From assembly GCF_019049325.1 (NCBI RefSeq), contig NZ_JAGMUO010000039.1, positions 35,157-99,156 on the forward strand: a DNA stretch of 64,000 nt, written 5' to 3'. A program made the translations under genes and the position numbers. How positions within the stretch are numbered: the first letter of the stretch is position 1; each line of letters opens with the position of its first letter. The DNA comes from Streptomyces sp. AC512_CC834 (GTDB lineage: Bacteria > Actinomycetota > Actinomycetes > Streptomycetales > Streptomycetaceae). The notes under the pieces were generated by a model. That model was not told the origin of the DNA, did no database searches, and was given only the letters and a program-made list of their open reading frames with translations. This document shows, piece by piece, positions 17,595 to 27,123 of the stretch.

Positions 17595-20500
17595 ATGACG
17601 CGAGCCGAGCAACCAACGGCCCCTCACCCCGCCCCGGACGACGCTCTGGTCGCGGACTCCCGCGAGCGCGCCGTCCGCGCCCTGCTGCGACGTCCGCAGC
17701 TAAGGCGTTTGTGGAGCGCACAGCTCGTGGGGGGTGTCGGCGACATCCTCGCCCTCCTGGTGCTGGTCCTCCTCGCCGTGCAGGCCGCGATCGCCGCGGG
17801 CTCGTTCGGCGGGGGCTACCGGGGCGTGGCGTTCGCAGTGGCGACCGTTTTCGGCGTACGCATCCTGGCGACGCTGCTCTTCGGCGCCGTACTGCTCGGG
17901 CCCCTCACCTCCCTCACCTCGCAGGACGGTCCGCTCGACCGCCGCTGGACCATGGTCGGCGCCGACGGTCTGCGGGCCGCGCTGCTCATCGTGGCGCCGC
18001 TGTGGATCGACTGGACGCCCGACGACGCCCTCGCCGTCCTCCTGGTGACCGTCTTCGTCACCGGGGTCGCCGAGCGCTTCTGGACGGTGTGCCGGGAGAG
18101 CGCGGCCCCCGCGCTGCTGCCTGCGCCGCCCCTGGAGGGCGCGACGGTACGACCGCTGCCCGACCACATGGACGCCCTGCGCCGCCTGTCGCTGCGCACG
18201 GGCTTCGTGGCGATCCCGCTGGCCGGGGCGGCGCTGGTCGTCGCGGGGCTGCTGAACAACCTGCTGGGCTCCGGCATCGACTGGTTCGCCGAGCACCAGG
18301 CGGCGCTCGGTTCGTACGTGGCGGCCGGACTGTTCGCCGCGTCCCTGTCCGTGGTGGCCTTCCTGGAGCTGCCCGGCGTGCGCACCCCGCGCGCGCGCTC
18401 GCCCCTGGAGGGCATGCGCCGCCCGAAGAGCGGCACCGGTGTCGACAAGGGCCGCACCGCGGTGCTCCCGCTCCTGGTGTTCGCCTGCGCCGCGGTCGCC
18501 GCGGTGGTGGCGGCCACGGTCGCCGTGGCGGTGCTGCACGCCAAGGACCTGGGCGGCGGCCCCGTGCTGTACGGGCTGATGGTGGGCGCGCTGACCGGCG
18601 GCGTCGTCGTCGGCATCCGCACGGCCCCCGCCCTGCTGCCCTCCCTGTCCCGCCGGCGACTGCTCGCACTGGCGATCGCCTTCGTCGGCGTCGCCCTGCT
18701 GGCCGCCGGGCTCGTCCCGGACGACACCACCGTGCTGCTGCTCCTCGCGCTGGCCGGCGTCGGCGCGGGCGTGGCCGCGAACACCGGGCACGCGCTGCTC
18801 GACCAGGAGAGCGAGGACCACCGCCGGGCCCGCACGACCGAGCACCTGCACGCGGTCGTCCGGGTCTACGTGGCGCTCGGCGCGGTCGTCGCGCCCGTGC
18901 TGGCCGCGGCGATCGGACCGCACCGGCTGGAGAACGGCAAGTTCGTCTTCGCCCACGGCGGCGCCGCGTTCGTCCTGATGCTGCTCGGCGCGCTGCTGCT
19001 GCCGCTGGCCGCGCTGGTGCTGGCCAAGGTCGACGACCGCTCCGGCGTGCCGTTGCGGCACGACCTGCGGGACGCGCTGCTCGGCGGCGACGACCCGGTG
19101 CCGACGCCCGCCACCGGCGGCTTCTTCATCGCCCTGGAGGGCGGCGACGGCGCCGGCAAGTCCACCCAGGCCGAGGCACTCGCGGAGTGGATCCGGGGCA
19201 AGGGACACGAGGTCGTGCTGACGCGCGAGCCCGGGGCGACCCCGGTGGGCAAGCGCCTGCGCTCCATCCTGCTGGACGTCTCGAGCGCCGGTCTGTCGCA
19301 CCGCGCGGAGGCGCTGCTGTACGCCGCCGACCGCGCGGAGCACGTCGACACCGTGGTCCGGCCCGCCCTTGAGCGCGGTGCCGTGGTCGTCTCCGACCGC
19401 TACATCGACTCCTCGGTGGCCTACCAGGGGGCGGGACGCGACCTGTCGCCCACCGAGATCGCCCGCATCAACCGCTGGGCCACCAACGGGCTCGTACCGC
19501 ATCTGACCGTCCTGCTGGACGTCGCGCCCGAGACGGCGCGCGAGCGGTTCACCGAGGCTCCGGACCGGCTGGAGTCGGAGCCCGCCGAGTTCCACGCGCG
19601 CGTGCGCTCCGGTTTCCTCACCCTGGCCGCCGCCGACCCCGGTCGCTACCTCGTCGTGGACGCGGGCCAGGAGCCCGAGGCCGTCACCACCGTCGTACGC
19701 CACCGGCTCGACCAGGTGCTGCCGCTGTCCGAGGCCGAGATCAAGGCCCAGGAGGAGGCGCGCCGCAAGGCCGAGGAGGAAGCCCGCCGCAAGGCCGAGG
19801 AAGAGGCCGCGCGCAAGGCCGAGGAGGAGCGCCTGGAGCGCGAGCGCCTCGAGGAGGAGGCGCGGGTGCGCGCCGAGGAGGAGGAGCGCAAGCGGCGCGA
19901 GCTGGAGGAGGCGCAGCGGCGCGAGGCCGAGCGCCAGGCCGAGGAGGCCCGGCGGCGGGCCGAGGAAGCGCGGCGGAAGGCCGAGGAGGAGCGGGTACGG
20001 CTCCTCGCGGAGGAGAAGGCGCGGGCCGAGGAGGAGGCGCGGCTGCGGGCCCAGGAGGAGCGGCGCCGCAAGCAGGCCGAGGAGGAGGAGCGGCTGCGCG
20101 CCGAGGCCGAGGCCCGGCGGCTGGAGAAGCAGCGCAAGGCCGAGGAGGCCCTGATGCGGGCCGAGCAGGCACGCCGGGCGGCGGAGCAGGCGGCGGCCGC
20201 GGCCGCGGTCGGTCCCAAGTCGGCGGCCCCCGCGGCGGCGGACACCCCCCGGCCGAAGCCGGCCGCTTCGCCCCCCTCCGACGCGGCGACCGTGCCGACG
20301 CCGGTCGTGACCCCGACGAACGCCTCCGGCGGCCCCGTGGAGGACACGGCGGTACTGCGGCCGGTGCGGGACACCAGGGACGACGACCGTGCCGGCGCCG
20401 GGGACGACACCCGGGGCGGGCATGGCGACGGCGGCCGGGCGCCAGGGGTGTCCGAGTCCGGGTCCGAGTCCGAGTCCGAGGTGACGACCGAGCTGCCCGT

Positions 20501-20960
20501 GCCGCAGGTGCCGTCCGGCGCCACGGACGAGACGGCCGTGCTGCCGGCGGTGGAGCCGAGGGACGCCGACGAGACGGCGGTGCTGCCGCCCGTGACGCCG
20601 GGAGCCACCGACGAGACGGCGGTGCTGCCGCCCGTACGCGGGGACGACCCCGCCGACCGTGTCCCACCGGGCTACTTCCGGGAGGACGGCCCGGCCGCCG
20701 GTGCCGACCGGACCGGGGAACCGCAGGACACCACGCGCGAGCTGCCCCAGATCGACCCGGACCGGGCCCCGTCCCGCAGGCGCCGTTCCGACTGGGCCGA
20801 GGAGACCCCGCTGGACGACCTGCCGACGCTGGCGGACGAGCTGCTCGGACCGCACGACGAGGACGACGACGGCCGGAACGACGACGGCCGGAACGACGAC
20901 GGCCGCGGGGGACCCGGCGGCGAGGGCGGCCGTCGGGGCAAGGGCCGGGGACGACGCTGA
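17595..20960 (+). CDS. tmk: Membrane-domain/thymidylate kinase fusion with coiled coil and DETAVLP repeats
   Basis: This protein of 1121 aa has four parts. Residues 30-480 form a polytopic MFS-like domain. Residues 511-715 are dTMP kinase, with Walker A EGGDGAGKST near 516, REPGATP, DRYIDSSVAYQGAGR and a LID-type segment. The kinase phosphorylates dTMP to dTDP. Residues 720-870 are a long charged Glu/Ala/Arg coiled coil. The rest is disordered and carries four TAVL motifs (one EDTAVLRPV, three DETAVLP). Bacterial Tmk is usually about 210 aa. The membrane fusion is typical of Streptomyces and matches SCO3542. The role of the membrane domain is unknown. Confidence 0.9.
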   Translation: MTRAEQPTAPHPAPDDALVADSRERAVRALLRRPQLRRLWSAQLVGGVGDILALLVLVLLAVQAAIAAGSFGGGYRGVAFAVATVFGVRILATLLFGAVLLGPLTSLTSQDGPLDRRWTMVGADGLRAALLIVAPLWIDWTPDDALAVLLVTVFVTGVAERFWTVCRESAAPALLPAPPLEGATVRPLPDHMDALRRLSLRTGFVAIPLAGAALVVAGLLNNLLGSGIDWFAEHQAALGSYVAAGLFAASLSVVAFLELPGVRTPRARSPLEGMRRPKSGTGVDKGRTAVLPLLVFACAAVAAVVAATVAVAVLHAKDLGGGPVLYGLMVGALTGGVVVGIRTAPALLPSLSRRRLLALAIAFVGVALLAAGLVPDDTTVLLLLALAGVGAGVAANTGHALLDQESEDHRRARTTEHLHAVVRVYVALGAVVAPVLAAAIGPHRLENGKFVFAHGGAAFVLMLLGALLLPLAALVLAKVDDRSGVPLRHDLRDALLGGDDPVPTPATGGFFIALEGGDGAGKSTQAEALAEWIRGKGHEVVLTREPGATPVGKRLRSILLDVSSAGLSHRAEALLYAADRAEHVDTVVRPALERGAVVVSDRYIDSSVAYQGAGRDLSPTEIARINRWATNGLVPHLTVLLDVAPETARERFTEAPDRLESEPAEFHARVRSGFLTLAAADPGRYLVVDAGQEPEAVTTVVRHRLDQVLPLSEAEIKAQEEARRKAEEEARRKAEEEAARKAEEERLERERLEEEARVRAEEEERKRRELEEAQRREAERQAEEARRRAEEARRKAEEERVRLLAEEKARAEEEARLRAQEERRRKQAEEEERLRAEAEARRLEKQRKAEEALMRAEQARRAAEQAAAAAAVGPKSAAPAAADTPRPKPAASPPSDAATVPTPVVTPTNASGGPVEDTAVLRPVRDTRDDDRAGAGDDTRGGHGDGGRAPGVSESGSESESEVTTELPVPQVPSGATDETAVLPAVEPRDADETAVLPPVTPGATDETAVLPPVRGDDPADRVPPGYFREDGPAAGADRTGEPQDTTRELPQIDPDRAPSRRRRSDWAEETPLDDLPTLADELLGPHDEDDDGRNDDGRNDDGRGGPGGEGGRRGKGRGRR

Positions 20961-20965
20961 GGAGC

Positions 20966-20999
20966 GGGGACGCCCGGGGCCCGTGCCCCGGGCGTCCCC
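20966..20999 (+). terminator. Terminator hairpin after tmk
   Basis: This is a perfect 15-bp inverted repeat (GGGGACGCCCGGGGC and its complement) with a 4-nt loop, six bases after the tmk stop. Confidence 0.8.
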
Positions 21000-21098
21000 G
21001 CCGCGTTGTCAGTGCCGCCCCGCACAATGGAGGACGCGGCGCCGATCGGGGCGGCGCGCAGTGCGACGGCGGGACGTGACGGAAGGACGGCGTGACCC

Positions 21099-22304
21099 AT
21101 GACCGTGTGGGACGACCTCGTCGGGCAGGAGAAGGTGAGCGAGCAGCTCGCCGCCGCTGCCCGGGACGCCGACGCCTTCGTCACCGCCGCCGCGGCGGCG
21201 GGCCCCCTCCCGGACTCGTCGAGCATGACGCACGCCTGGCTGTTCACCGGCCCGCCCGGCGCCGGGGTGACACAGACGGCGCGGGCCTTCGCCGCCGCAC
21301 TCCAGTGCGTGAGCCCCGACCGGGCACTCGGCGGCGTCCCCGGCTGCGGCTTCTGCGACGGATGCCACACGGCGCTCGTCGGCACCCACGCGGACGTCAG
21401 CACGGTGGCCGCCGTGGGCGCCGAGATCCTCGTGAGGGACATGCGGGACACCGTCCGCAAGTCGTTCACCTCGCCGGCGACCGGCCGCTGGCAGATCATC
21501 CTCGTCGAGGACGCCGAGCGGCTGAACGAGAAGTCGGCCAACGCCGTCCTCAAGGCCGTCGAGGAGCCCGCCCTCCGTACGGTCTGGATGCTGTGCGCCC
21601 CGTCCATCGAGGACGTCCTGCCCACGATCCGCTCCCGCTGCCGCCACCTGAACCTGCGCACACCCTCGGTCGAGGCCGTCGCCGACATGCTCGTACGCCG
21701 TGAGGGCATCGAGCCGGACGTCGCCGCCGCCGCGGCCCGCGCCACCCAGGGCCACGTCGACCACGCCCGCCGGCTGGCCACCGACCCGGCCGCCCGCAAC
21801 CGCCGCGCCGCCGTGCTGAAGCTGCCCCTGCGTGTCGAGGACGTCGGCGGCGCGCTCAGGGCGGCCCAGGAGCTGGTGGACGCGGCGGCGGAGGACGCCA
21901 AGCAGCTCGCCGAGGGGATCGACGTCAAGGAGGCCGACGAGCTGAAGGCGGCCCTGGGCGCGGCCCAGGGCGGCCGGCTGCCGCGGGGCACGGCGGGTGT
22001 GATGAAGGACCTGGAGGACAAGCAGAAGCGCCGCAGAACGCGCACGCAGCGTGACAGCCTCGACCTCGCCCTGACCGACCTCACCGCCTTCTACCGCGAT
22101 GTCCTCGCGTTCCAGCTCGGCTCCCGCGTGGCGATCGCCAACGCCGACGCGCAGGACGCCCTGGAGCGCCTCGCCCGCGGCGGCACACCCGAGTCCACCC
22201 TGCGCCGCATCGAGGCGATCGCCGCCTGCGGGGAGGCCCTGGACCGCAATGTGCCCCCGCTGCTGGCGGTTGAGGCGATGACGATGGCGCTCAGAGCGGG
22301 CTGA
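21099..22304 (+). CDS. holB: DNA polymerase III subunit delta prime
   Basis: This clamp-loader AAA+ subunit of 401 aa has a degenerate P-loop GPPGAGVTQTA that lacks the Walker Lys, as expected for delta prime rather than the DnaX ATPase. The zinc module is visible as CGFCDGC with an earlier Cys. VEDAERLNEKSANAVLKAVEEP and the sensor-1-like SRCRHL follow. The C-terminal collar domain is helical. The order tmk-holB is widely conserved. The start ATG follows GGAAGGACGG with slightly long spacing. Confidence 0.92.
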   Translation: MTVWDDLVGQEKVSEQLAAAARDADAFVTAAAAAGPLPDSSSMTHAWLFTGPPGAGVTQTARAFAAALQCVSPDRALGGVPGCGFCDGCHTALVGTHADVSTVAAVGAEILVRDMRDTVRKSFTSPATGRWQIILVEDAERLNEKSANAVLKAVEEPALRTVWMLCAPSIEDVLPTIRSRCRHLNLRTPSVEAVADMLVRREGIEPDVAAAAARATQGHVDHARRLATDPAARNRRAAVLKLPLRVEDVGGALRAAQELVDAAAEDAKQLAEGIDVKEADELKAALGAAQGGRLPRGTAGVMKDLEDKQKRRRTRTQRDSLDLALTDLTAFYRDVLAFQLGSRVAIANADAQDALERLARGGTPESTLRRIEAIAACGEALDRNVPPLLAVEAMTMALRAG

Positions 22305-22305
22305 A

Positions 22306-22365
22306 AGCCCCGGCGAGGAGCGCGGCCAGGAGCCCCGGCGAGGAGCGCGGCGAGGAGCGGGGACA
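22306..22365 (+). repeat. 25-bp direct repeat after holB
   Basis: AGCCCCGGCGAGGAG occurs at 22306 and again at 22331, with further partial GAGGAGCG copies, in the spacer between holB and the peptidase gene. Confidence 0.5.
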
Positions 22366-22443
22366 CGGTTGACGGCGTAACACGTACGAGGCACGCGAAT
22401 CACACACCGCGTCAGTCCCGTCGCGGAGAGTTACGCTCGCTGA

Positions 22444-24063
22444 ATGCACACAAGGCGCACTCACCGCAGGACCCGCACCGGCAGCACCCGCTTGCGAGCC
22501 ACGCTGCTCGCCACCGCGCTGCTCGCCACCGCCTGCTCGGCCGGGGGCGCGTCGACGTCCGCCGGTTCCCCCGCTGCGGAGGCGGCAGGCTCGACGGAGG
22601 CGGCGAAGGCGACCCTGGCCGCGCTGCCGAAGGCCACGCCCTCCGCGCTGTCGCCGTACTACGAGCAGAAGCTGAGCTGGCGCGACTGCGGCGTCCCCGG
22701 CTTCCAGTGCGCCACCATGAAGGCCCCGCTCGACTACGCGAAGCCGACCGAGGGGGACGTCCGGCTCGCGGTGGCCCGCAAGAAGGCCACGGGACCGGGC
22801 AAGCGGCTCGGCTCGCTGCTGGTCAACCCGGGCGGGCCCGGCGGCTCGGCGATCGGCTACCTCCAGCAGTACGCGGGCATCGGCTACCCGGCGGATGTCC
22901 GCGCCCAGTACGACATGGTCGCGGTCGATCCCCGGGGCGTGGCCCGCAGCGAGCCAGTCGAGTGCCTCGACGGCCGCGAGATGGACGCGTACACGCGCAC
23001 GGACGTCACACCGGACGACCAGGGCGAGGCGGACGAGCTGGTCGACGCCTACAAGGAGTTCGCCGAGGGCTGCGGAAAGGACGCGCCGAAGCTGCTGCGC
23101 CACGTCTCGACGGTCGAGGCCGCCCGGGACATGGACGTCCTGCGCGCGGTGCTGGGCGACGAGAAGCTGACCTACGTCGGAGCCTCGTACGGCACGTTCC
23201 TGGGCGCGACGTACGCCGGCCTGTTCCCGGACCGGGCCGGCCGTCTGGTCCTGGACGGCGCGATGGACCCCTCCCTGCCCGCGCGCCGCCTGAACCTGGA
23301 GCAGACGGCGGGCTTCGAGACGGCCTTCCAGTCCTTCGCAAAGGACTGCGTGAAGCGGCCCGACTGCCCCCTCGGCGACAAGGGCACCAGCCCCGACCAG
23401 GTAGGCAAGAACCTCAAGGCCTTCTTCGACGACCTGGACGCCAAGCCGATCCCCGCCGGCGACGCCGACGGCCGCAAGCTCACCGAGTCCCTCGCCACCA
23501 CCGGCGTGATCGCGGCGATGTACGACGAGGGCGCCTGGCAGCAGCTCCGCGAGTCGCTGACCTCGGCGATGAAGGAGAACGACGGCGCCGGCCTGCTGAT
23601 CCTCTCCGACAGTTACTACGAACGCGAGGCCGACGGCGGCTACAGTAACCTGATGTTCGCCAACGCCGCCGTGAACTGCCTCGACCTCCCCGCCGCCTTC
23701 TCCTCCCCGGACGAGGTGCGCGACGCCCTCCCCGAGTTCGAGAAGGCGTCCCCGGTGTTCGGCGAGGGCCTCGCCTGGTCGTCCCTGAACTGCGCGTACT
23801 GGCCGGTGAAGCCCACGGGTGAGCCGCACCGCATCGAGGCGGCCGGCGCCACCCCGATCGTCGTGGTCGGCACCACCCGCGACCCCGCCACCCCCTACCG
23901 CTGGGCCGAGGCCCTGTCCGACCAGCTCTCCTCCGGACGCCTCCTCACCTACGAGGGCGACGGCCACACCGCCTACGGCCGCGGCAGCACCTGCATCGAC
24001 TCCGCGATCAACACCTACCTGCTGCGCGGCACCCCGCCCGAGGACGGCAAACGCTGCTCGTAG
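22444..24063 (+). CDS. Secreted tripeptidyl aminopeptidase-like alpha/beta hydrolase (lipoprotein)
   Basis: This 539-aa protein has a basic, then hydrophobic signal peptide ending in the lipobox LLATACSAG (Cys31), so it should be anchored outside the membrane. The hydrolase core begins at VNPGGPGGSA. The nucleophile elbow GASYGTFLG has Ser at about 248, and the TAP C-terminal domain carries TTRDPATPY and the catalytic His in GDGHTAYG. The family (Tap, SlpD, SlpE of Streptomyces) removes tripeptides from the N-termini of exported proteins. It probably corresponds to SCO3540, last core gene before the tRNA. Confidence 0.88.
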   Translation: MHTRRTHRRTRTGSTRLRATLLATALLATACSAGGASTSAGSPAAEAAGSTEAAKATLAALPKATPSALSPYYEQKLSWRDCGVPGFQCATMKAPLDYAKPTEGDVRLAVARKKATGPGKRLGSLLVNPGGPGGSAIGYLQQYAGIGYPADVRAQYDMVAVDPRGVARSEPVECLDGREMDAYTRTDVTPDDQGEADELVDAYKEFAEGCGKDAPKLLRHVSTVEAARDMDVLRAVLGDEKLTYVGASYGTFLGATYAGLFPDRAGRLVLDGAMDPSLPARRLNLEQTAGFETAFQSFAKDCVKRPDCPLGDKGTSPDQVGKNLKAFFDDLDAKPIPAGDADGRKLTESLATTGVIAAMYDEGAWQQLRESLTSAMKENDGAGLLILSDSYYEREADGGYSNLMFANAAVNCLDLPAAFSSPDEVRDALPEFEKASPVFGEGLAWSSLNCAYWPVKPTGEPHRIEAAGATPIVVVGTTRDPATPYRWAEALSDQLSSGRLLTYEGDGHTAYGRGSTCIDSAINTYLLRGTPPEDGKRCS

Positions 24064-24211
24064 CCACCCCGCCGGGCCCCACCCGGCCCGGCCACATCCA
24101 CCCCATCCACCCCACCCGCCCCGGAGCCCCGGCCCCCCGGGGCGGGTACGAAGCACCCCCGGAAACTGTGTAGACTTACCGACGTTGCTGATCGCACCAT
24201 GGTGCCAGCGC

Positions 24212-24285
24212 GCCGCCTTAGCTCAGATGGCCAGAGCAACGCACTCGTAATGCGTAGGTCTCGGGTTCGAATCCCGAAGGCGGCT
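24212..24285 (+). tRNA. tRNA-Thr (anticodon CGT)
   Basis: The cloverleaf is complete. Acceptor 24212-24218 (GCCGCCT) pairs with 24278-24284 (AGGCGGC). The D-arm is GCTC...GAGC. The anticodon arm ACGCA-CTCGTAA-TGCGT has CGT at 24246-24248. The T-arm is CGGGTTCGAATCCCG. The discriminator base is T and no CCA is encoded. CGT reads ACG, a threonine codon. The gene marks the border between core and accessory DNA. tRNA genes are common integration sites, but no integrase or repeated 3' end was found in the window. Confidence 0.95.
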
Positions 24286-24291
24286 CTGTGG

Positions 24292-24334
24292 AAGCCCCAG
24301 GACTCACTCGCCGTGACCTGGGGCTTTTGCTTTT
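24292..24334 (+). terminator. Terminator after tRNA-Thr
   Basis: AAGCCCCAGG pairs with CCTGGGGCTT around a 15-nt loop, followed by a T-rich tail (TTTTGCTTTTG). This is a classical intrinsic terminator seven bases after the tRNA. The following 200 bp up to 24543 hold no gene that I can support. Confidence 0.85.
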
Positions 24335-24543
24335 GCCGGATGCGGTGGCGGCGCAGGCTGCGTGCCGCACGGGTGTCGCCTGTCTCACTGGTCCGCGAGC
24401 AGTCCATGAGCTTCTTCGGCACACCCCCATGACAGCGTGACACCGGCGCCCTCGGAGAGGAATCGGCCTGCCCCGGATAGTCACTGACTGTCAGAACCTC
24501 GTGTCACAGTGTGAAAGCACAGTGGATACGGGGGAGGAACAAC

Positions 24544-27123
24544 ATGGCGGGTGCGACAGCGAAATACCTCACGCTCGAAGCGGCTCGCAGGAAACTTGGC
24601 CTACGTAAGGACGAGTTCACTCTGGGTGTCGAGCGCGGCGTGATTCGTACACGCTGGAGTGGGGACGAGCTGTGCGTCAGTGCGGGCGAGGTGGCTCGGT
24701 GGCGCGCGAGCCACGGTGAACTCACCGAACTCACCGGCCTGGTACACGCGGCGGAGGCCGCCGGGCTCGCGGGGATCAGCAGGCACCGATTCGACCAGTT
24801 GGCGCGCGCCGGTGTCATCCGCCCGGTCCGGTCGTACACCAACCGCTATCACGCCGAAGTCTGGCAGTACTCGGCCGCCGACGCCCGCCAGTTGCCCGAA
24901 CGGTGTTCCGAACTGGTCGGTACCCGGCTCCCCGGCTCCTTCCTGTCCGGACTGGCAGGTGGCACCGATCGCAGGTCCGAGGGTCACCGGGCGCGGCTCC
25001 GTGCCCACGCGATGTTGTTGCTGCACGACCCCTGGGTGAAAGCTGCCGTGTGGTCGTACTGGCTTGGATGTGTGCAGTCGCCCGCCGACCGTGCGGAGCT
25101 CTGCCCGGCCGAGGCCGTCCATCTCGCGAGGCGCTTTGCGGAGGAGAGGCTGGCGGACGTGCTGGACTCGCGCGCGAACCCTGTTACCACCGAGGAGCAG
25201 GCCGAAGCCACTCGGGAGTTCGCGGTCGCCCTGCGCAGGGCCCGGCGCAGTTGCCCGGCGCCCGAGCTGATCGCCGCCTCCGACGCGGCGGCGCGGCTGG
25301 GTGGCACCGTGGAACGGATTCCGGACGAGTACCGCGACCGTGGTGTCCCCGCAGATCTGCTCGAGCAGAGCGTGGCCGATGATCTGGCTACGGTGACGGT
25401 CCCGGCGCAGGTTGCGGCGGTCCGTGCACAGCGGGCCGCGCAGCGCCGGAAGGATGAGCGGAAGGAAGTCCGGGAAGCCGAACAGGCCGCAAAGCGCCAG
25501 CGCGAGCAGCGCGAGCGCGCAGCCGCCGCGCGCGCCCGTGCCCATGTCCCGGAACGGACAGCCGATGCCGCGGTGACTCTCCACCTCGGCCCCACCAACT
25601 CCGGCAAGACGCACGACGCCATTGCCCTGCTGGCCGCGCACGTCGAGGCAGGGCGGACCGGCGTGTACGCGGCACCGCTGCGCATGCTTGCCTTCGAGGT
25701 CTACGAACGGCTGCGCACCCGGCTCGGCGCGGAGAAGGTGGGTCTGCGCACGGGTGAGGAGCACCTCAACCCGGATGCCCCGGCGCTGTGCTGCACGGCT
25801 GAATCGGCGCCCACCGACGGCGACTTCCTGGTCGTCGACGAGGCGCACTGGCTGGCCGACGAGGACCGTGGTCACGCCTGGACCCGGCTGTTGCTCTCCG
25901 GAGCCCACACCGACGTGCACATCTGTGCCGTACCGGAGGCCGAGGACCTACTGCGCAAGCTCTTCGCTCCAGGCACGAACATCACCGTGATCCGCCATAC
26001 CCGGCACGGCACACTGAGCCGGACGGCGGACTTCCAGGCTGCGACCCTTCCGTCGGCAAGCGCGGTGGTGGCCTTCTCCCGCAAAGCCGTGCTCGCACTG
26101 CACCGTGAACTGCTTGAAGCGGGCCGGTCGGCGACGGTCCTCTACGGTGCGATGCCGCCCGCGGCCCGCCGCGAGCAGATCCGCCGCCTGTCCGAGGGAC
26201 AGGTCGACGTGATCGTCACCACGGATGTGATCGGTCACGGTGTCAACCTTCCGCTGCGAGCCGTGGCGTTCGCGGAAACGGGCAAGTACGACGGCAGCTC
26301 CCGCCGGGAGTTGCGGGTCTGGGAGGCCGCTCAGATCGCCGGCCGGGCCGGTCGGCGGGGCCATGACGCAGGGGAGGGGCTCGTGGGCGTCTACCGGAGC
26401 CGACTGCCCGGCCTGACCGTCACGGCCCGGCTTCTGGACCGGGCCGTCCAGGTGGCCAACGGAGCGCGATCCGGTGGCCTGCGCGTCACGACGGCCCGGC
26501 TGCGCCCCGCGTGGACCGACCTGGGACAACCGGAACCCGGAGAGATCCCGCACGCTCTGGTCGGCTGGACCGTTGCCGCCGGTGCGTTCGCCCAGCAGCG
26601 TTCATGGTTGCGGCCGATGCTCGTGGACGACATCCACGCCAAGCTGTTGACGGCACGCAGGGCCGCCGGAGTGCCTCCGGACGCCGACGGCCGCTGGCCA
26701 CGTGACGGCCACACTGTTTGGAGGCTGATCACCTTGCCCATGAATACGGACCGCCCGACTTACCCGGCCGTCTGCCGGGCGGTCCTGTGTGGCGTGACCC
26801 TGCAGCACCTGATGTGTCCGCTCACCAGCATCGGACGGATGTCTTTGCCCCGAGCCGAGGAGTACGCCGCGACGATGCGGGACCTGAGTACCGCCATCCG
26901 GGCCTTCGGTCGTGAGTGCGGCGGCGTGAGCGCCGAGGAAGTGGCGGCAGGCGAGCAGGCGGCCGCCGAGCGGATCAACCGACTGGTCGCGACCTCCCGG
27001 CCGCTGGCCACGCATGGTGGCTGCGCTTCCTGCGGCGAACCCTGCGCCCCCTGGTACACACATTGCGATGCCTGCCACTCCGCCCGCTACTCCCGATATG
27101 ACGCTGACTGGGTCGACTGGTGA
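24544..27123 (+). CDS. Suv3-like superfamily 2 helicase with C-terminal zinc ribbon
   Basis: The ATG at 24544 follows GGGGGAGGA and is preferred to 24511. The N-terminal 130 residues contain two helix-turn-helix-like segments (YLTLEAARRKLGL, AAEAAGLAGISRHRFDQLARAG). A Lys/Arg/Glu-rich helix (about 290-335) leads to the helicase core. Motif I is GPTNSGKT (about 349), the sequence typical of Suv3 RNA helicases. Motif II is DEAH (about 432) and motif VI is QIAGRAGRRG (about 597). The C-terminus has CASCGEPC...CDACH, a likely zinc ribbon. Suv3 unwinds RNA in mitochondrial and bacterial degradosomes. The substrate here is unknown. The next gene overlaps its stop region only if that gene's unlikely upstream start is used. 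Confidence 0.82.
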   Translation: MAGATAKYLTLEAARRKLGLRKDEFTLGVERGVIRTRWSGDELCVSAGEVARWRASHGELTELTGLVHAAEAAGLAGISRHRFDQLARAGVIRPVRSYTNRYHAEVWQYSAADARQLPERCSELVGTRLPGSFLSGLAGGTDRRSEGHRARLRAHAMLLLHDPWVKAAVWSYWLGCVQSPADRAELCPAEAVHLARRFAEERLADVLDSRANPVTTEEQAEATREFAVALRRARRSCPAPELIAASDAAARLGGTVERIPDEYRDRGVPADLLEQSVADDLATVTVPAQVAAVRAQRAAQRRKDERKEVREAEQAAKRQREQRERAAAARARAHVPERTADAAVTLHLGPTNSGKTHDAIALLAAHVEAGRTGVYAAPLRMLAFEVYERLRTRLGAEKVGLRTGEEHLNPDAPALCCTAESAPTDGDFLVVDEAHWLADEDRGHAWTRLLLSGAHTDVHICAVPEAEDLLRKLFAPGTNITVIRHTRHGTLSRTADFQAATLPSASAVVAFSRKAVLALHRELLEAGRSATVLYGAMPPAARREQIRRLSEGQVDVIVTTDVIGHGVNLPLRAVAFAETGKYDGSSRRELRVWEAAQIAGRAGRRGHDAGEGLVGVYRSRLPGLTVTARLLDRAVQVANGARSGGLRVTTARLRPAWTDLGQPEPGEIPHALVGWTVAAGAFAQQRSWLRPMLVDDIHAKLLTARRAAGVPPDADGRWPRDGHTVWRLITLPMNTDRPTYPAVCRAVLCGVTLQHLMCPLTSIGRMSLPRAEEYAATMRDLSTAIRAFGRECGGVSAEEVAAGEQAAAERINRLVATSRPLATHGGCASCGEPCAPWYTHCDACHSARYSRYDADWVDW

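Noticed and set aside
13525..17721. 1398-codon open frame on the minus strand
   Set aside because: It is the antisense shadow of topA and the methyltransferase end. Its composition is Arg/Gly/Val-rich with no domain motif, as expected in GC-rich DNA.
17700..20855. 1051-codon minus-strand frame opposite tmk
   Set aside because: It is a shadow; the plus strand has a complete thymidylate kinase.
24212..24285. attL site of an integrative element
   Set aside because: Only one copy of the tRNA 3' end and no integrase were found in the window, so attachment-site status is not supported.
24199..24432. 77-codon frame across the tRNA
   Set aside because: It reads through the tRNA and its terminator.
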